In this document: one piece after another, positions 43,168-52,269 of the stretch | How the letters are laid out: every line of letters starts with the position of its first letter | Position numbering within the stretch: position 1 is the first letter of the stretch | NCBI RefSeq assembly: GCF_030848575.1 | Contig: NZ_JAVDDX010000003.1 | Coordinates: 186,001 to 250,000, forward strand | Direction of reading: 5' to 3' | Length of the DNA stretch: 64,000 nucleotides | Source: Haloarcula sp. H-GB4 | Lineage (GTDB): Archaea > Halobacteriota > Halobacteria > Halobacteriales > Haloarculaceae | Made by a program: the position numbers and the translations under genes | The notes under the pieces: generated by a model | Seen by the model: only the letters and a program-made list of their open reading frames with translations | Databases searched by the model: none | Told to the model about the DNA's origin: nothing

Positions 43168-44628
43168 ATGACTTCTCACCCTGGGTTCCACTCGCTACAC
43201 GACGAGACAGCAACATCGATACCCGTGACCGGTGGCCTCCCGGACTGGCTCCGCGGCAGTCTTATCCGGAACGGACCCGGCGCGTTCTCCCTTCCAAACG
43301 GTAGCAGTGTCGACCACTGGTTCGACGGATTCGCGATGCTGTACCGGTTCACCTTTGACCCCGACAGTGACGCCGTGCACTACCGGAACAGCTTCCTCCG
43401 GACGGACGCGTACGAGGCGGCGACGAGCGGTGAGTTTGAGGGCGGCTTTGCGACCGGCGAGACGACGCTTCGCTCGCGGCTGGCGACGTTCCTGACTGAC
43501 CCGTACGACAACACGAACATTATCGCCGAGCGGTTTGGTGGCGAGTACTTCGCCTTGACCGAATCGCCCCGCAAGGTGCGTTTCGACCCGAACACGCTCG
43601 AAACGACAGGCCACCTCGAACACGACGACGATGTGCCGACAGGGCAACTCTCCTGTGCCCACGTCAAACGCGACCCGACGAGCGGTGTCCTCGTGAACGT
43701 CGACACGGCGTTCGGACGGACCAGCCAGTACCACGTCAGTGCTATGTCGCCCGATGGAACCCGGAAACACATCGGGAGCGTCGACACCGACCAGCCGACG
43801 TATATGCACAGCTTCGCGCTCACACCCCGGTATGTCGTATTAACGGAGTTCCCACTCCGGCTTGACCCACGACGGTTTCTCAAGCCTGGCCGACAGGCAC
43901 CCTTCATTGAGCAGTTCGAGTGGGAACCCGACCGCGGGACACGAATCATCGTCATGGAGCGCACTACGGGGACCGTCGTCGCTAAGCCGGTCATCGACGC
44001 CGTGTTCGGGTTCCACCACGTCAACGCGTTCGAGCGAGCCGGCGGCAGGGAACTTGTGTTCGACCTCGAAACAGTACCAGACGCGACGACCATCGACTCG
44101 CTGTATTTGGATAATCTCCGTGCGGGCGAGATGGGCGCTATCGTCGGCCGCATCGAGCGGTTCACCGTGGACCTTGGTACCGGAAGTGGTGTGACTCGCT
44201 ACGGCGATGCCGATACGACGGTCTCACGCGAGATGCTGTACCCTGACGGCAGCGCGCTGCCGACCGTTTCACCGTCTCGATGGTGTCGCCCGCACCGCTA
44301 CGTGTACGCGATGGGGATGGATACGCCCATCACCGAGTGGGCCCGACACGTCCTGAAACTCGACACAGACACAGGTACTGTCGAGACGTTCGACGACGGC
44401 GGGGACTACTTCGGTGAGCCGGTGTTCGTCCCCGCACCCGACGGCGACACCGAGGATGACGGCGTGGTGCTAGTCGTTGCGCTGGACGCAGACGCCGACC
44501 GGTCCCGGCTACTCGTACTCGATGGTCAGACGTTCGAGGAGCGCGCCAAGGCGTCGCTTCCCCACGCAGCCCCGTTCGACTTTCACGGTCGATACTTCCC
44601 CGAGCTTCGAGTGGCAGCCGGCGACTGA
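43168..44628 (+). CDS. Carotenoid cleavage oxygenase family protein
   Basis: This 486-residue seven-bladed propeller iron enzyme has the RGSLIRNGPGAF motif and the four iron-binding histidines: CAHVK, TYMHSFAL, FGFHHVNAF and, near the C-terminus, PFDFHGRYFP. Such enzymes cleave carotenoids oxidatively, for example beta-carotene to retinal. In a carotenoid-rich haloarchaeon this could feed retinal synthesis or apocarotenoid turnover (inference). The length is normal for the family. Confidence 0.9.
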   Translation: MTSHPGFHSLHDETATSIPVTGGLPDWLRGSLIRNGPGAFSLPNGSSVDHWFDGFAMLYRFTFDPDSDAVHYRNSFLRTDAYEAATSGEFEGGFATGETTLRSRLATFLTDPYDNTNIIAERFGGEYFALTESPRKVRFDPNTLETTGHLEHDDDVPTGQLSCAHVKRDPTSGVLVNVDTAFGRTSQYHVSAMSPDGTRKHIGSVDTDQPTYMHSFALTPRYVVLTEFPLRLDPRRFLKPGRQAPFIEQFEWEPDRGTRIIVMERTTGTVVAKPVIDAVFGFHHVNAFERAGGRELVFDLETVPDATTIDSLYLDNLRAGEMGAIVGRIERFTVDLGTGSGVTRYGDADTTVSREMLYPDGSALPTVSPSRWCRPHRYVYAMGMDTPITEWARHVLKLDTDTGTVETFDDGGDYFGEPVFVPAPDGDTEDDGVVLVVALDADADRSRLLVLDGQTFEERAKASLPHAAPFDFHGRYFPELRVAAGD

Positions 44629-44763
44629 GCTGTCGGTAGGAACGCTTCTTGATACGACTTCCTCACTTCTCAAATTCGCTCAGCCAGACGTGCCGTTCTG
44701 ACCGAAACAGCAGATAGCTTACATTATGTTCGGTCTGCCTAAACTTCGAAAACGCTTTATCCA

Positions 44764-44779
44764 TTTAGGGTGGCCTAAA
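44764..44779. promoter_or_regulatory. Iron-box-like palindrome upstream of the siderophore operon
   Basis: TTTAGG-GTGG-CCTAAA is a perfect inverted repeat with 6-base arms. It lies about 100 bases before the FAD-protein start and just downstream of a TATA-like CTTTATCC. The half-sites match the TTAGG/CCTAA halves of DtxR-family iron boxes, and the same halves occur in the palindrome at 47993-48010. Iron-dependent repression is inferred. Confidence 0.7.
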
Positions 44780-44863
44780 CAGTATGTTAAACGAATCGAC
44801 CAGCACCTCTGCACAGTCACATCGACTGTCGGTGCCACAGACACTGAACGGAGCGTCGTGACT

Positions 44864-45844
44864 ATGGTGTCAGTGGGGAACCAAACGGGGACGACGTTCG
44901 ACCGTGATGTGATCATCGTTGGGGGCGGCCCGTCGGGTTGTGCGGCGGGTGTGTTCACGGCCAGAGCGGACCTCGATACGGCTATCTACGACCGCGGCCG
45001 CTCGTCCCTCAAGCGCTGTGCCTACCTCGAAAACTACCTCGGCTTCCCGGACGGCATCGATATAGAGACGCTGTACGACCGTATTCAGGACCACGCCGAA
45101 ACCGCCGGCTGTACAGTCGTCTCTGAGCTGGTCGACTCGCTCGACAGAACCGATGATGGGGAGGGGTTTGTCGTCGAGATGCAGGACGGGGAGACAGCCA
45201 CGACTCGTCGTGTCATCGCGGCAACCCGCTACAACGGCGAGTATATGCGGGGCTTGGACGACGACGCGGCGATGTTCGAGACGCACGAACACGATGGCGA
45301 GGAACGCGAGACCTTCGACCGCGAGTATGCTGATGCGGACGGCACGACACCGGTTCCGGGTCTCTACGTTGCGTCACCGTCCGAGGCGGCGGATATGCAG
45401 GCGATTATTGCGGCCGGCCGGGGTGCGCGGGTCGCACGTCGGGTAATCGCGGATGCGAGAATTGACGACGGCTGGTGGGAGGCTGTCGCTGACGGCGTGG
45501 ACTGGGTCCGCCGTGAGGCCGAGCTAGACGACGAATGGACTGAACGAGCAACCTGGGTCGAATATTTCGACGACCGGTACGCCGAGGATGCCCCCGTCGA
45601 GTCGGACTCGGACCGCTTCCAGCGGGTCCGTGCGGCGGCCATCGATGAACGGCGGTCGGCGTATATCACCTCCGACGAGATAGCTGCCCGGACCGAAACA
45701 GGCCAGGAAGCGCTAGCGGGCTACCTAGACCCTGCGGCGGTCGTTTCGGGGCTCGACCAGACCGCTGTTCTCGATGCGATGGACGACGAAACGATCCGGG
45801 ACTATCTCGGCGCAAGCGACGGACGCGCGGAGGTGAGCGAGTAA
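44864..45844 (+). CDS. FAD/NAD(P)-binding oxidoreductase of the iron-uptake operon
   Basis: This 326-residue protein has the N-terminal dinucleotide-binding motif VIIVGGGPSGCAAGVFTARA and a thioredoxin-reductase-like core (RCAYLENYLGFPDGID, PVPGLYVASPSEAADMQA). It lacks a redox CxxC. Its C-terminal third is acidic and unlike thioredoxin reductase. First in an operon with siderophore ABC genes, it may reduce or process the ferric-siderophore in the cytosol (inference). ATG 44864 is favoured because the dinucleotide fold then starts near residue 12. An ATG at 44726 lies upstream of the iron box and is unlikely. The permease start overlaps its TAA. Confidence 0.78.
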   Translation: MVSVGNQTGTTFDRDVIIVGGGPSGCAAGVFTARADLDTAIYDRGRSSLKRCAYLENYLGFPDGIDIETLYDRIQDHAETAGCTVVSELVDSLDRTDDGEGFVVEMQDGETATTRRVIAATRYNGEYMRGLDDDAAMFETHEHDGEERETFDREYADADGTTPVPGLYVASPSEAADMQAIIAAGRGARVARRVIADARIDDGWWEAVADGVDWVRREAELDDEWTERATWVEYFDDRYAEDAPVESDSDRFQRVRAAAIDERRSAYITSDEIAARTETGQEALAGYLDPAAVVSGLDQTAVLDAMDDETIRDYLGASDGRAEVSE

Positions 45845-46959
45845 TGGCCAGCGAGACACGGAGGGCCACCGATGCGTGGTCACGAGCCAGATCTTGGCTC
45901 GACACTCTCGACGGGTCTCTGTTCGGGCTGTGTGTTGCGAGCGTTGCCGTCGCCTTCGGGGCCGGTCTCCTTCAGGTGAGCTTCGGAGCGTACTCGATGA
46001 CGATCCTCGAGGCGTGGCAGGCCGTGTTCGATCCGAAGGTGTGGTTCAGCGTTCAGGCATGGCAGTCGTTTTTCCTCGGGGCCGAGCTTCCCGAACTGCC
46101 GAAACGGACGCTCATTGTCTGGAACATCCGGATGCCGCGGGTAATCGTCGCCGTGCTTGCGGGGATGTGTCTCGCCGTCTCCGGGGCGATATTCCAGGCC
46201 GTAACGCGAAACGAACTGGCAAGTCCGTTCGTGCTGGGCGTGAGTTCTGGGGCAGGACTCACCGTACTGCTGACTCTCGTTCTGTTCAGCAGTCTCGCCC
46301 CGTTCCTCCCGCTGTTTGCCGCGGTCGGTGGTTCCATCGCGTTCCTGCTCGTATACATGATTGCGTGGAAGGGCGGAACGAGTCCGGTTAGACTGGTCTT
46401 GGCCGGTGTCATCGTCAACATGGTGTTTACCTCCCTCCAGCGGGGGCTGTTCTTCTTCGCCGACGATCTGGGCGTTGTCCAGTCAGCACTGGCTTGGATT
46501 ACCGGTTCGCTCACGGGTGTCGGCTGGGAAGAGTTCCGAATCGCTATTATTCCGACGCTGGCCGCGACGCTACTCGCGCTGGCCGGCGCACGACAATTGA
46601 ATCTCCTCCTGCTCGGCGAGGAGACCGCACGCTCGCTCGGGATGAGTGTTGAGCGGGTCCGGTTCATGCTGTCTGGAGTTGCTATTCTGGCTGCCAGTAC
46701 GGCAATCTCCGTTGCGGGGATCATCGGGTTCTTCGGCCTCGTGGTTCCACACATCGTCCGACTCATCGTCGGGAGCGACTACCGCCGGCTCCTCATCGGC
46801 TGCGTGTTCGTCGGTCCGGCGCTGATGGTTGTTGCAGATGTCGGTGCACGGCTGGCTTTGAACCCCGCGCAGGTTCCGGTCGGCGTCGTCACCGGCGTCG
46901 TCGGCGGCCCGTACTTCCTCTACTTGATGCGGCGACAGGAACAGATGGGTGAGATCTAA
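45844..46959 (+). CDS. FecCD/BtuC-type iron-siderophore ABC permease
   Basis: This 371-residue protein has about ten transmembrane segments and the FecCD family markers: WNIRMPRVIVAVLAGMCLAVSG, FQAVTRNELASPFVLGVSSG, ARSLGMSVERVR, and GIIGFFGLVVPHIVRLIVGSDYR given in two pieces. It forms the membrane channel for a ferric siderophore or cobalamin-like complex. The TAATG overlap at both ends couples it to the FAD protein and the ATPase. Confidence 0.93.
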   Translation: MASETRRATDAWSRARSWLDTLDGSLFGLCVASVAVAFGAGLLQVSFGAYSMTILEAWQAVFDPKVWFSVQAWQSFFLGAELPELPKRTLIVWNIRMPRVIVAVLAGMCLAVSGAIFQAVTRNELASPFVLGVSSGAGLTVLLTLVLFSSLAPFLPLFAAVGGSIAFLLVYMIAWKGGTSPVRLVLAGVIVNMVFTSLQRGLFFFADDLGVVQSALAWITGSLTGVGWEEFRIAIIPTLAATLLALAGARQLNLLLLGEETARSLGMSVERVRFMLSGVAILAASTAISVAGIIGFFGLVVPHIVRLIVGSDYRRLLIGCVFVGPALMVVADVGARLALNPAQVPVGVVTGVVGGPYFLYLMRRQEQMGEI

Positions 46960-47888
46960 TGTCACAGAACAATACTAACTCGGATGGTATCGCCACGACA
47001 AATAACACCCCTACTGGGTCTCATTCCAGTCACCAGGACCGGCCGCTGGTCGGCGACGATGTGGTACTCTCCTACTCTGGAACGGATGACCCGGTCATCG
47101 ACGGTGAATCGATCACCGCCGAACCTGGGGCCGTGACTGCGCTCGTCGGCCCGAATGGGTCGGGCAAGAGCACGCTGCTGAAAGGCCTCGCCAATCAGCT
47201 CGAACCGGATGCGGGATCGGTACTGCTGGACGGGCAAGACATCCAGACGCTGGAGACCAAAGCGATCGCTCGAAAGCTCGGGCTGCTCTCTCAGGAGAGT
47301 ACGTCACCAAACAGTATCTCGGTTGAGGAGCTGGTGTATCACGGTCGGTACCCACACCGTGGGTTCTTCGACAGTGTCACCGAGGAAGACGAGGCCGCCG
47401 TTGAACGGGCGATTGACCTGGCCGGCTGTGGACACATCCGCGAGCGCGAAGTCGGCAGCCTCAGTGGCGGCCAGAAACAGCTCGCCTGGATCGCGATGGT
47501 TCTCGCACAGGACACCGACGTGCTGTTGCTCGATGAGCCGACGACGTTCCTTGACCTGCACCACCAGCTTGAGGTCATGGAGATTATCGAAACGCTCCGG
47601 GATGAGAGTGATATCACCATCGTAGTCGTCCTCCATGACCTCGAGCAGGCTGCTCGCCTCGCTGATCAGATGGTCGCCCTCAAAAACGGTGAGATACAGG
47701 CTAGGGGGAAGCCAGATGCCGTCGTGACGGAGCAACTACTCGCGGACGTTTTCGAAATCGAGGCAGAGGTCTCGGCCACGCCCCATGGCCCGCGCGTGAA
47801 CCCAATCCGGGCCCGCCACGATGGTGACGAACACACTGGTGGTGACGATACTGCCGAGCCGGACCGCGAGGAAGTCGTTGCCGAATAG
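46959..47888 (+). CDS. FecE-type iron-siderophore ABC ATPase
   Basis: This 309-residue ATP-binding subunit has Walker A GPNGSGKST, LLSQESTSPNSISVEELVYHGRYP (typical of the siderophore/B12 group, cited here as two adjoining parts), signature LSGGQKQ, Walker B VLLLDEPTTFLDL and the switch VVVLHDLEQA. It has a longer than usual polar N-terminus of about 45 residues and a Glu/Asp/Thr tail. It drives the FecCD permease encoded just upstream. Confidence 0.93.
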   Translation: MSQNNTNSDGIATTNNTPTGSHSSHQDRPLVGDDVVLSYSGTDDPVIDGESITAEPGAVTALVGPNGSGKSTLLKGLANQLEPDAGSVLLDGQDIQTLETKAIARKLGLLSQESTSPNSISVEELVYHGRYPHRGFFDSVTEEDEAAVERAIDLAGCGHIREREVGSLSGGQKQLAWIAMVLAQDTDVLLLDEPTTFLDLHHQLEVMEIIETLRDESDITIVVVLHDLEQAARLADQMVALKNGEIQARGKPDAVVTEQLLADVFEIEAEVSATPHGPRVNPIRARHDGDEHTGGDDTAEPDREEVVAE

Positions 47889-47983
47889 GGGCCACGAAAT
47901 CGAGCTCTGCCGACGGGTTCTTGACACGGACGCTGGAGTCTGCGCTTGAGATCGGATTGTCCTGGCTCGGTGAACCGGAACAA

Positions 47984-47992
47984 TTATATAAT
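47984..47992 (+). promoter_or_regulatory. TATA box of the iron-siderophore binding-protein gene
   Basis: TTATATAAT is centred about 25 bases before the ATG at 48013, the spacing expected for a leaderless haloarchaeal transcript. The iron-box palindrome begins at the next base, so repressor binding would block the promoter. Confidence 0.7.
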
Positions 47993-48010
47993 TTTTAGGC
48001 TAGCCTAAAA
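47993..48010. promoter_or_regulatory. 18-base perfect iron-box palindrome
   Basis: TTTTAGGCTAGCCTAAAA is a perfect 18-base palindrome lying between the TATA box and the ATG of the siderophore-binding lipoprotein gene. It contains the TTAGGCTAGCCTAA core expected for DtxR/IdeR-family regulators and shares both half-sites with 44764-44779. Confidence 0.8.
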
Positions 48011-48012
48011 TA

Positions 48013-49218
48013 ATGATTGACGACGCTACAGACACCGAGACACCGACGCGGAGAGAGTACGTGAAGTACGGGGGAACGGTTCTTAGCGCCGGGCTACTTG
48101 CGGGATGTACCAGCGACGCCGAGGGGGGAGCTGGAGCCACACGGGCGGAGTCCGAAGTGGAGACAGACACACCCACTGGCAACGGTTCGTACTCCGTGTC
48201 GATGTCACCGGTGGGAGAGGTGACGTTCGAATCGCCCCCGGAAACCGTCTTCACTCGGCTCACACACCACGCCGACATGGCGTTCGCGCTGGGGCATGGG
48301 GATACCGTCACGGCCATGCACGCCCCAGATTACTACAGTGGGCTATGGAACCAGTTCGTCGAACGGCTGCCGGGGGTGTCGCTGGACTGGACCGGGCTGT
48401 ACTCCTCATGGAAGCCGAGCAAGGAGAAACTGTATGAACTGGATAGCGATATCCACTTAGCAGACCCAGCCTGGATCGCCAAACAGGACAACTGGGGTCG
48501 AGAGGACTTCGAGGAAATCGCTACCAACGTCTCACCCTGGTTCGGCAACTCACTGAGTGACCGGCACGCCGAACCGCCGTCCGGATGGGCGGACTACGAG
48601 TACTACACCCTCTGGGAGCAGTTCGAACTCGTGGCCAAGGCGTTTCAGGAACAGGCTCGCTACGAGGCGCTCGCGGCTATCCACGACGAAATGCGCTCGA
48701 CCATCGACGTGAACTTACCGCCCGAGTCAGAGCGCCCGTCGGCGGTGATGATCGCCGCAGCTGATCTTGACGAGATCTACGCGTACACACTTGACAACCC
48801 CGGCTTCCTGACCGCGCATACCCGTCCATTCAGCGCACGGGACGCTTTCGAGGGCTCGGTCGAGACCAACTCTGTGGTCGACTTCGAGACGCTACTTGCG
48901 GCTGACCCCGACGTAATCCTGCACCTCGGTGGATTCGAACCGAGTACGAGCCTTCCGGAGCGGCGGGAGGCGTTCAAATCCGACCCAGTTGGATCAGAAA
49001 TCACAGCCGTACAGAACGACCGGATCTATCCGCAGGGAGCGAGATATCAGGGTCCGATCCTGCATCTCTTCCAGTTGGAGATGACCGCAAAGCAACTGTA
49101 CCCGGAGAAGTTCGGTGAGTGGCCGACCTACACTGAGGGGCCGTATCCTGAGATTCCGCCGGAGGAGCAGCTGTTCGACCGCCAGCGGGTCGCGGACATC
49201 GTGAACGGCGACATCTAG
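48013..49218 (+). CDS. Iron-siderophore ABC substrate-binding lipoprotein
   Basis: This 401-residue exported protein has the Tat/lipobox start TRREYVKYGG ... LLAGC at residues 12 to about 36, then a Glu/Thr/Gly linker. The mature part is a FepB/BtuF-type periplasmic-binding fold: FESPPETVFTRLTHHADMAFALGHGDT, split here by a clear loop, LAADPDVILHLGGFE and the YPEKFGEWP C-terminal helix. It captures the ferric chelate outside the membrane. Although 124 bases separate it from the ATPase gene, it has its own iron-box promoter. Confidence 0.92.
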   Translation: MIDDATDTETPTRREYVKYGGTVLSAGLLAGCTSDAEGGAGATRAESEVETDTPTGNGSYSVSMSPVGEVTFESPPETVFTRLTHHADMAFALGHGDTVTAMHAPDYYSGLWNQFVERLPGVSLDWTGLYSSWKPSKEKLYELDSDIHLADPAWIAKQDNWGREDFEEIATNVSPWFGNSLSDRHAEPPSGWADYEYYTLWEQFELVAKAFQEQARYEALAAIHDEMRSTIDVNLPPESERPSAVMIAAADLDEIYAYTLDNPGFLTAHTRPFSARDAFEGSVETNSVVDFETLLAADPDVILHLGGFEPSTSLPERREAFKSDPVGSEITAVQNDRIYPQGARYQGPILHLFQLEMTAKQLYPEKFGEWPTYTEGPYPEIPPEEQLFDRQRVADIVNGDI

Positions 49219-49383
49219 CTGATACCATCTAAACTCTTAGAACGACAGTATTGAGGCATACGCTAGATTATCTGGATGAATGGGATGAAAAATCCGACAT
49301 CGTTAGCAGTATATAGGGAATATAAGGATATAGACATTGACTTGTCCAGAAAAGTTTTATACCACCATGTCATCTACTAACAT

Positions 49384-49521
49384 ATGCTAGTACACGAAGG
49401 AAACACGCACTCATACACCACTGGCTCCGACCGATATTGCCGTCACTGCAACGACGTTGCGCTCGCTTATGACCCGTCGGCTGACAGCCCTCGCTGTCGG
49501 TCGTGCGGAAAACTAGTCTAG
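49384..49521 (+). CDS. 45-residue small zinc-finger protein
   Basis: This short frame encodes 45 residues with two zinc-binding pairs, CRHC at about 19-22 and CRSC at about 38-41, separated by an acidic loop. It reads like the small CxxC proteins of haloarchaea. A TATA-like TTTTATA at 49353-49359 lies 28 bases upstream of ATG 49384, so it is probably leaderless. The flanking DNA is A+T-rich, which isolates it as a separate unit. The function is unknown. Confidence 0.65.
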   Translation: MLVHEGNTHSYTTGSDRYCRHCNDVALAYDPSADSPRCRSCGKLV

Positions 49522-49661
49522 CGCCATTCAGGGTCTGCACTCGTATAGAAGGATAACACTGGCTACACGGAGGCCTGTCCCGTGGGCATTGTTTTAGAAT
49601 TATCCACAGAACGTCTGACAAGTTACGTAGCGATTTGATGGCTCCAACCGACGCAGACCGA

Positions 49662-50702
49662 CTACAACTTGACGAGAACTTTGATTGCCTCACGCTCGTC
49701 CATCGCCCGATATCCTTCTGGAACGCCGTCGAGATCGACGGTTTTCGTGAATATCGGTGACGGGTCGAGCGTCCCCTGCAACACGTCGGCCAGTAGTTCG
49801 TCGGCGTAGGCACGAACCGGTGCCACGCCGCCGTTGAGCGCGATATTATCGCCGAACAGAGAGAACACATCCAATCCGGAGTCGTCAACGCCATGCGGGA
49901 CACCGACGTAGCCGACGGTCCCGCCCGGCCGACAGACGTCGATGGCGGTCTCCATTGCTGAGGCCGCACCGACACATTCGAGCACGTGGTTTGCACCGCC
50001 GTCAGTCAGGTCATCCGCGGCGTCCACGGCATCTTGGCCACGGGCGGCGATGGTTTCGGTCGCACCGAACGACTCTGCGAGTTCAAGACGGTCCTCGTGG
50101 TGGCCCATCGCAATGATGCGTTCTGCCCCGAGGCGACGCGCCGCGAGGACGCCACACAGCCCGACGGCGCCGTCACCAACGACAATACAGGTGTCGCCTT
50201 CACCGACGCCGGCGCTCACCGCCGCGTGGTGACCGGTTCCCATCACGTCTGTCAGCGGCAGAATTGCTTCCAGCGTGTCTTCATCATCGGCGTGGCGGTC
50301 CGGGACGCGGACGAGCGTCCCGTCGGCCTCCGTCGCCCGGACGTACTCGCCCTGGCCGCCGCCGTTGTCGCCGCCCCACGAATCGCCGTTGACACAGGAC
50401 GTGTGCAGTCCCTTCCGACAGAACTCACACCGGCCACAGCTGATGACGAACGGGGCGAACACCCGGTCGCCGGGTTCGACTGAGCGCACGTCGTCTCCGA
50501 CTTCCTCAACGATACCCATCGGCTCGTGGCCGACGCGGGACCCCTCTTCACGGTCGCTCTGGCCACGATAGAACCAGAGGTCGGAGCCACAGACAGCCGT
50601 GTGAGTCACGCGTACAATCGCGTCGGTTGGCGATTCGATTTCCGGTCGGGGAACCTCTTCGACGGTAATCTCACCGGGGCCACGGTAGATGGCTGCGCGC
50701 AT
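49662..50702 (-). CDS. Zinc-dependent alcohol dehydrogenase family protein
   Basis: This 346-residue medium-chain dehydrogenase has the catalytic zinc site CGSD with GHEPMG, a structural zinc site CGRCEFCRKGLHTSC, the NAD(P) fold VVGDGAVGLCGVLAARRLGA, and GTGHHAA. It oxidises an alcohol or reduces an aldehyde in the cytosol, and the substrate is not evident. It belongs to the same superfamily as the partial gene at the window end but is clearly distinct. Confidence 0.9.
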   Translation of the reverse strand: MRAAIYRGPGEITVEEVPRPEIESPTDAIVRVTHTAVCGSDLWFYRGQSDREEGSRVGHEPMGIVEEVGDDVRSVEPGDRVFAPFVISCGRCEFCRKGLHTSCVNGDSWGGDNGGGQGEYVRATEADGTLVRVPDRHADDEDTLEAILPLTDVMGTGHHAAVSAGVGEGDTCIVVGDGAVGLCGVLAARRLGAERIIAMGHHEDRLELAESFGATETIAARGQDAVDAADDLTDGGANHVLECVGAASAMETAIDVCRPGGTVGYVGVPHGVDDSGLDVFSLFGDNIALNGGVAPVRAYADELLADVLQGTLDPSPIFTKTVDLDGVPEGYRAMDEREAIKVLVKL

Positions 50703-50814
50703 ATGACCGCTTCGGGGTGGCTGTGGAAAACCGTTCTCATGCCGTCTGCCGAATCCGACTGACCGTTTTATTGGATGGAAACAATTACCAGCGATGGAAT
50801 ATAATTACAGAAAC

Positions 50815-51393
50815 ATGACGGATATTCTCATCGTCGGGGGCGGCCCCGCCGGCCTGAGCGCGGCACTGTTTGCACAGAAAAACGGGCTGGAAACGACAGT
50901 CTTCGACACTGATGGGACCTGGATGCACAAAGCACATCTGTTCAACTATCTCGGGGTAGGCTCTCAGGATGGGTCTGCGTTCATGGAAACCGCCCGGTCA
51001 CAGGTGGATAGCTTCGGTGTCGACCGAAAACAGGGTACAGAAGTGACAGACGTGCAGCAAACTGATGGCGGATTTGAGGCTACAACTGAGGACGAGACAT
51101 ATGAAGCAGACTACCTCGTCCTCGCGACGGGTGCTAACCGCGACCTCGCTGCGTCGCTTGGCTGTGAGATGACTGCTGAAGATGTCGTTGACGTGGACGT
51201 GACGATGGAGACGAGTGTTGACGACGCCTACGCGACAGGGGGAATGGTCCGAGCCGAGGAGTGGCAGGCGGTTATCTCTGCCGGCGACGGTGCAGCGGCA
51301 GCCCTGAACATTCTCACAAAGGAGAAAGGAGAGCATTTCCACGACTTCGATACGCCCGCCGATGCAGACGCGGTATTCGGTCCCAAAGAGTAG
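50815..51393 (+). CDS. Small FAD-dependent oxidoreductase, thioredoxin reductase-like half
   Basis: This 192-residue protein has the FAD-binding start DILIVGGGPAGLSAALFAQ and a second glycine-containing segment YLVLATGANRDLAASL, ending VDDAYATGGMVRAEEWQAVIS. It looks like a thioredoxin reductase reduced to its FAD domain, with no NAD(P) domain and no CxxC. This is seen in several haloarchaeal proteins of unknown role. ATG 50815 begins directly at the dinucleotide fold. An ATG 21 bases upstream is less likely. Confidence 0.82.
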   Translation: MTDILIVGGGPAGLSAALFAQKNGLETTVFDTDGTWMHKAHLFNYLGVGSQDGSAFMETARSQVDSFGVDRKQGTEVTDVQQTDGGFEATTEDETYEADYLVLATGANRDLAASLGCEMTAEDVVDVDVTMETSVDDAYATGGMVRAEEWQAVISAGDGAAAALNILTKEKGEHFHDFDTPADADAVFGPKE

Positions 51394-51611
51394 GCCCCGA
51401 AACGGTTCCGGACGGGTCTATCTCATTTCTAACCATGCAGCAACGTTCTACCGGCCGTTGCCCCGCGTGTCTGGGCCGTGTTCGACACTGATCCGCCCCG
51501 GTCTAACTGGTGCTAAGCAGGTCCGTAAACTGCGACAGCGAGCCGTTACTTCGTCGCTGCAGCAGGTTCGAGATTCTGAAGCCGTGCGACAGTTTTATCG
51601 ACTGATTCACT

Positions 51612-52181
51612 ATGGCAACACAGAGCAGTGTGTTTGCTGTGAAGGAGTTCGAGTTCAACCTCAGGTTCACTGCGGGTGCTGATCCGGTTATGGACCTGTT
51701 TCACGAGTATCCGACGCTACGACTCCGGAACGCCACGTGTACGGTGACTGAAAACGCCATGTGGCGCATCGATCACGTAGACGGTCCCCCTGCCGCAATC
51801 TCCGCGTTCGATGAGATGTTTCTCGATGACGCACGCTGTAACGAGTGTCTCGACGAACGCGGCTGTTCTGGGACGCGAGAATACCAGGTTCTTGATTGCC
51901 AACCGGCCGCCAGAACTGTATATACGTATCACGCCCGGACTGACCGGTGTTGTACGGTGCCCACCGTCGTTACCGATTACATCGGCGACGGTGTCGTCTT
52001 CGAATCGGAACGCACCGGCGGTGCGTATCGGTGGCGGGTGCTGTCACCGGTCGAGACGTCGCTTGATCCGCTGTTCGATCATCTCGAATCGGTACTTCCG
52101 ACCGAGGTGCAACTCGATGTAAACCATCTGGGAAACGCTGAACGATGGCGGGAGAAAACACAGCCTGCGTTTCCACAGTAA
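51612..52181 (+). CDS. Bacterio-opsin-activator-like sensor domain lacking the C-terminal HTH
   Basis: This 189-residue protein resembles the N-terminal half of the Bat/HTH-10 regulators of haloarchaea: EFEFNLRFTAGADPVMDLF, an acidic middle with DARCNECLDERGCSG and DRCCTV, and RWRVLSPVETSLDPLFDHL. Full-length relatives continue with an LTxRQxExLxxAxxxGYF helix-turn-helix. Here the frame stops just where it should begin, and no HTH remnant is seen in the next 80 bases. It may be a free-standing Cys-rich sensor or a truncated gene. Confidence 0.65.
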   Translation: MATQSSVFAVKEFEFNLRFTAGADPVMDLFHEYPTLRLRNATCTVTENAMWRIDHVDGPPAAISAFDEMFLDDARCNECLDERGCSGTREYQVLDCQPAARTVYTYHARTDRCCTVPTVVTDYIGDGVVFESERTGGAYRWRVLSPVETSLDPLFDHLESVLPTEVQLDVNHLGNAERWREKTQPAFPQ

Positions 52182-52269
52182 CGACATCGAGTCCAGATCC
52201 GAATGTATACGAAGTATTAAAAAGTATGCGCCTCGGCGGAATCTAGTTCCGCTGAACCCGATGCCGAAA

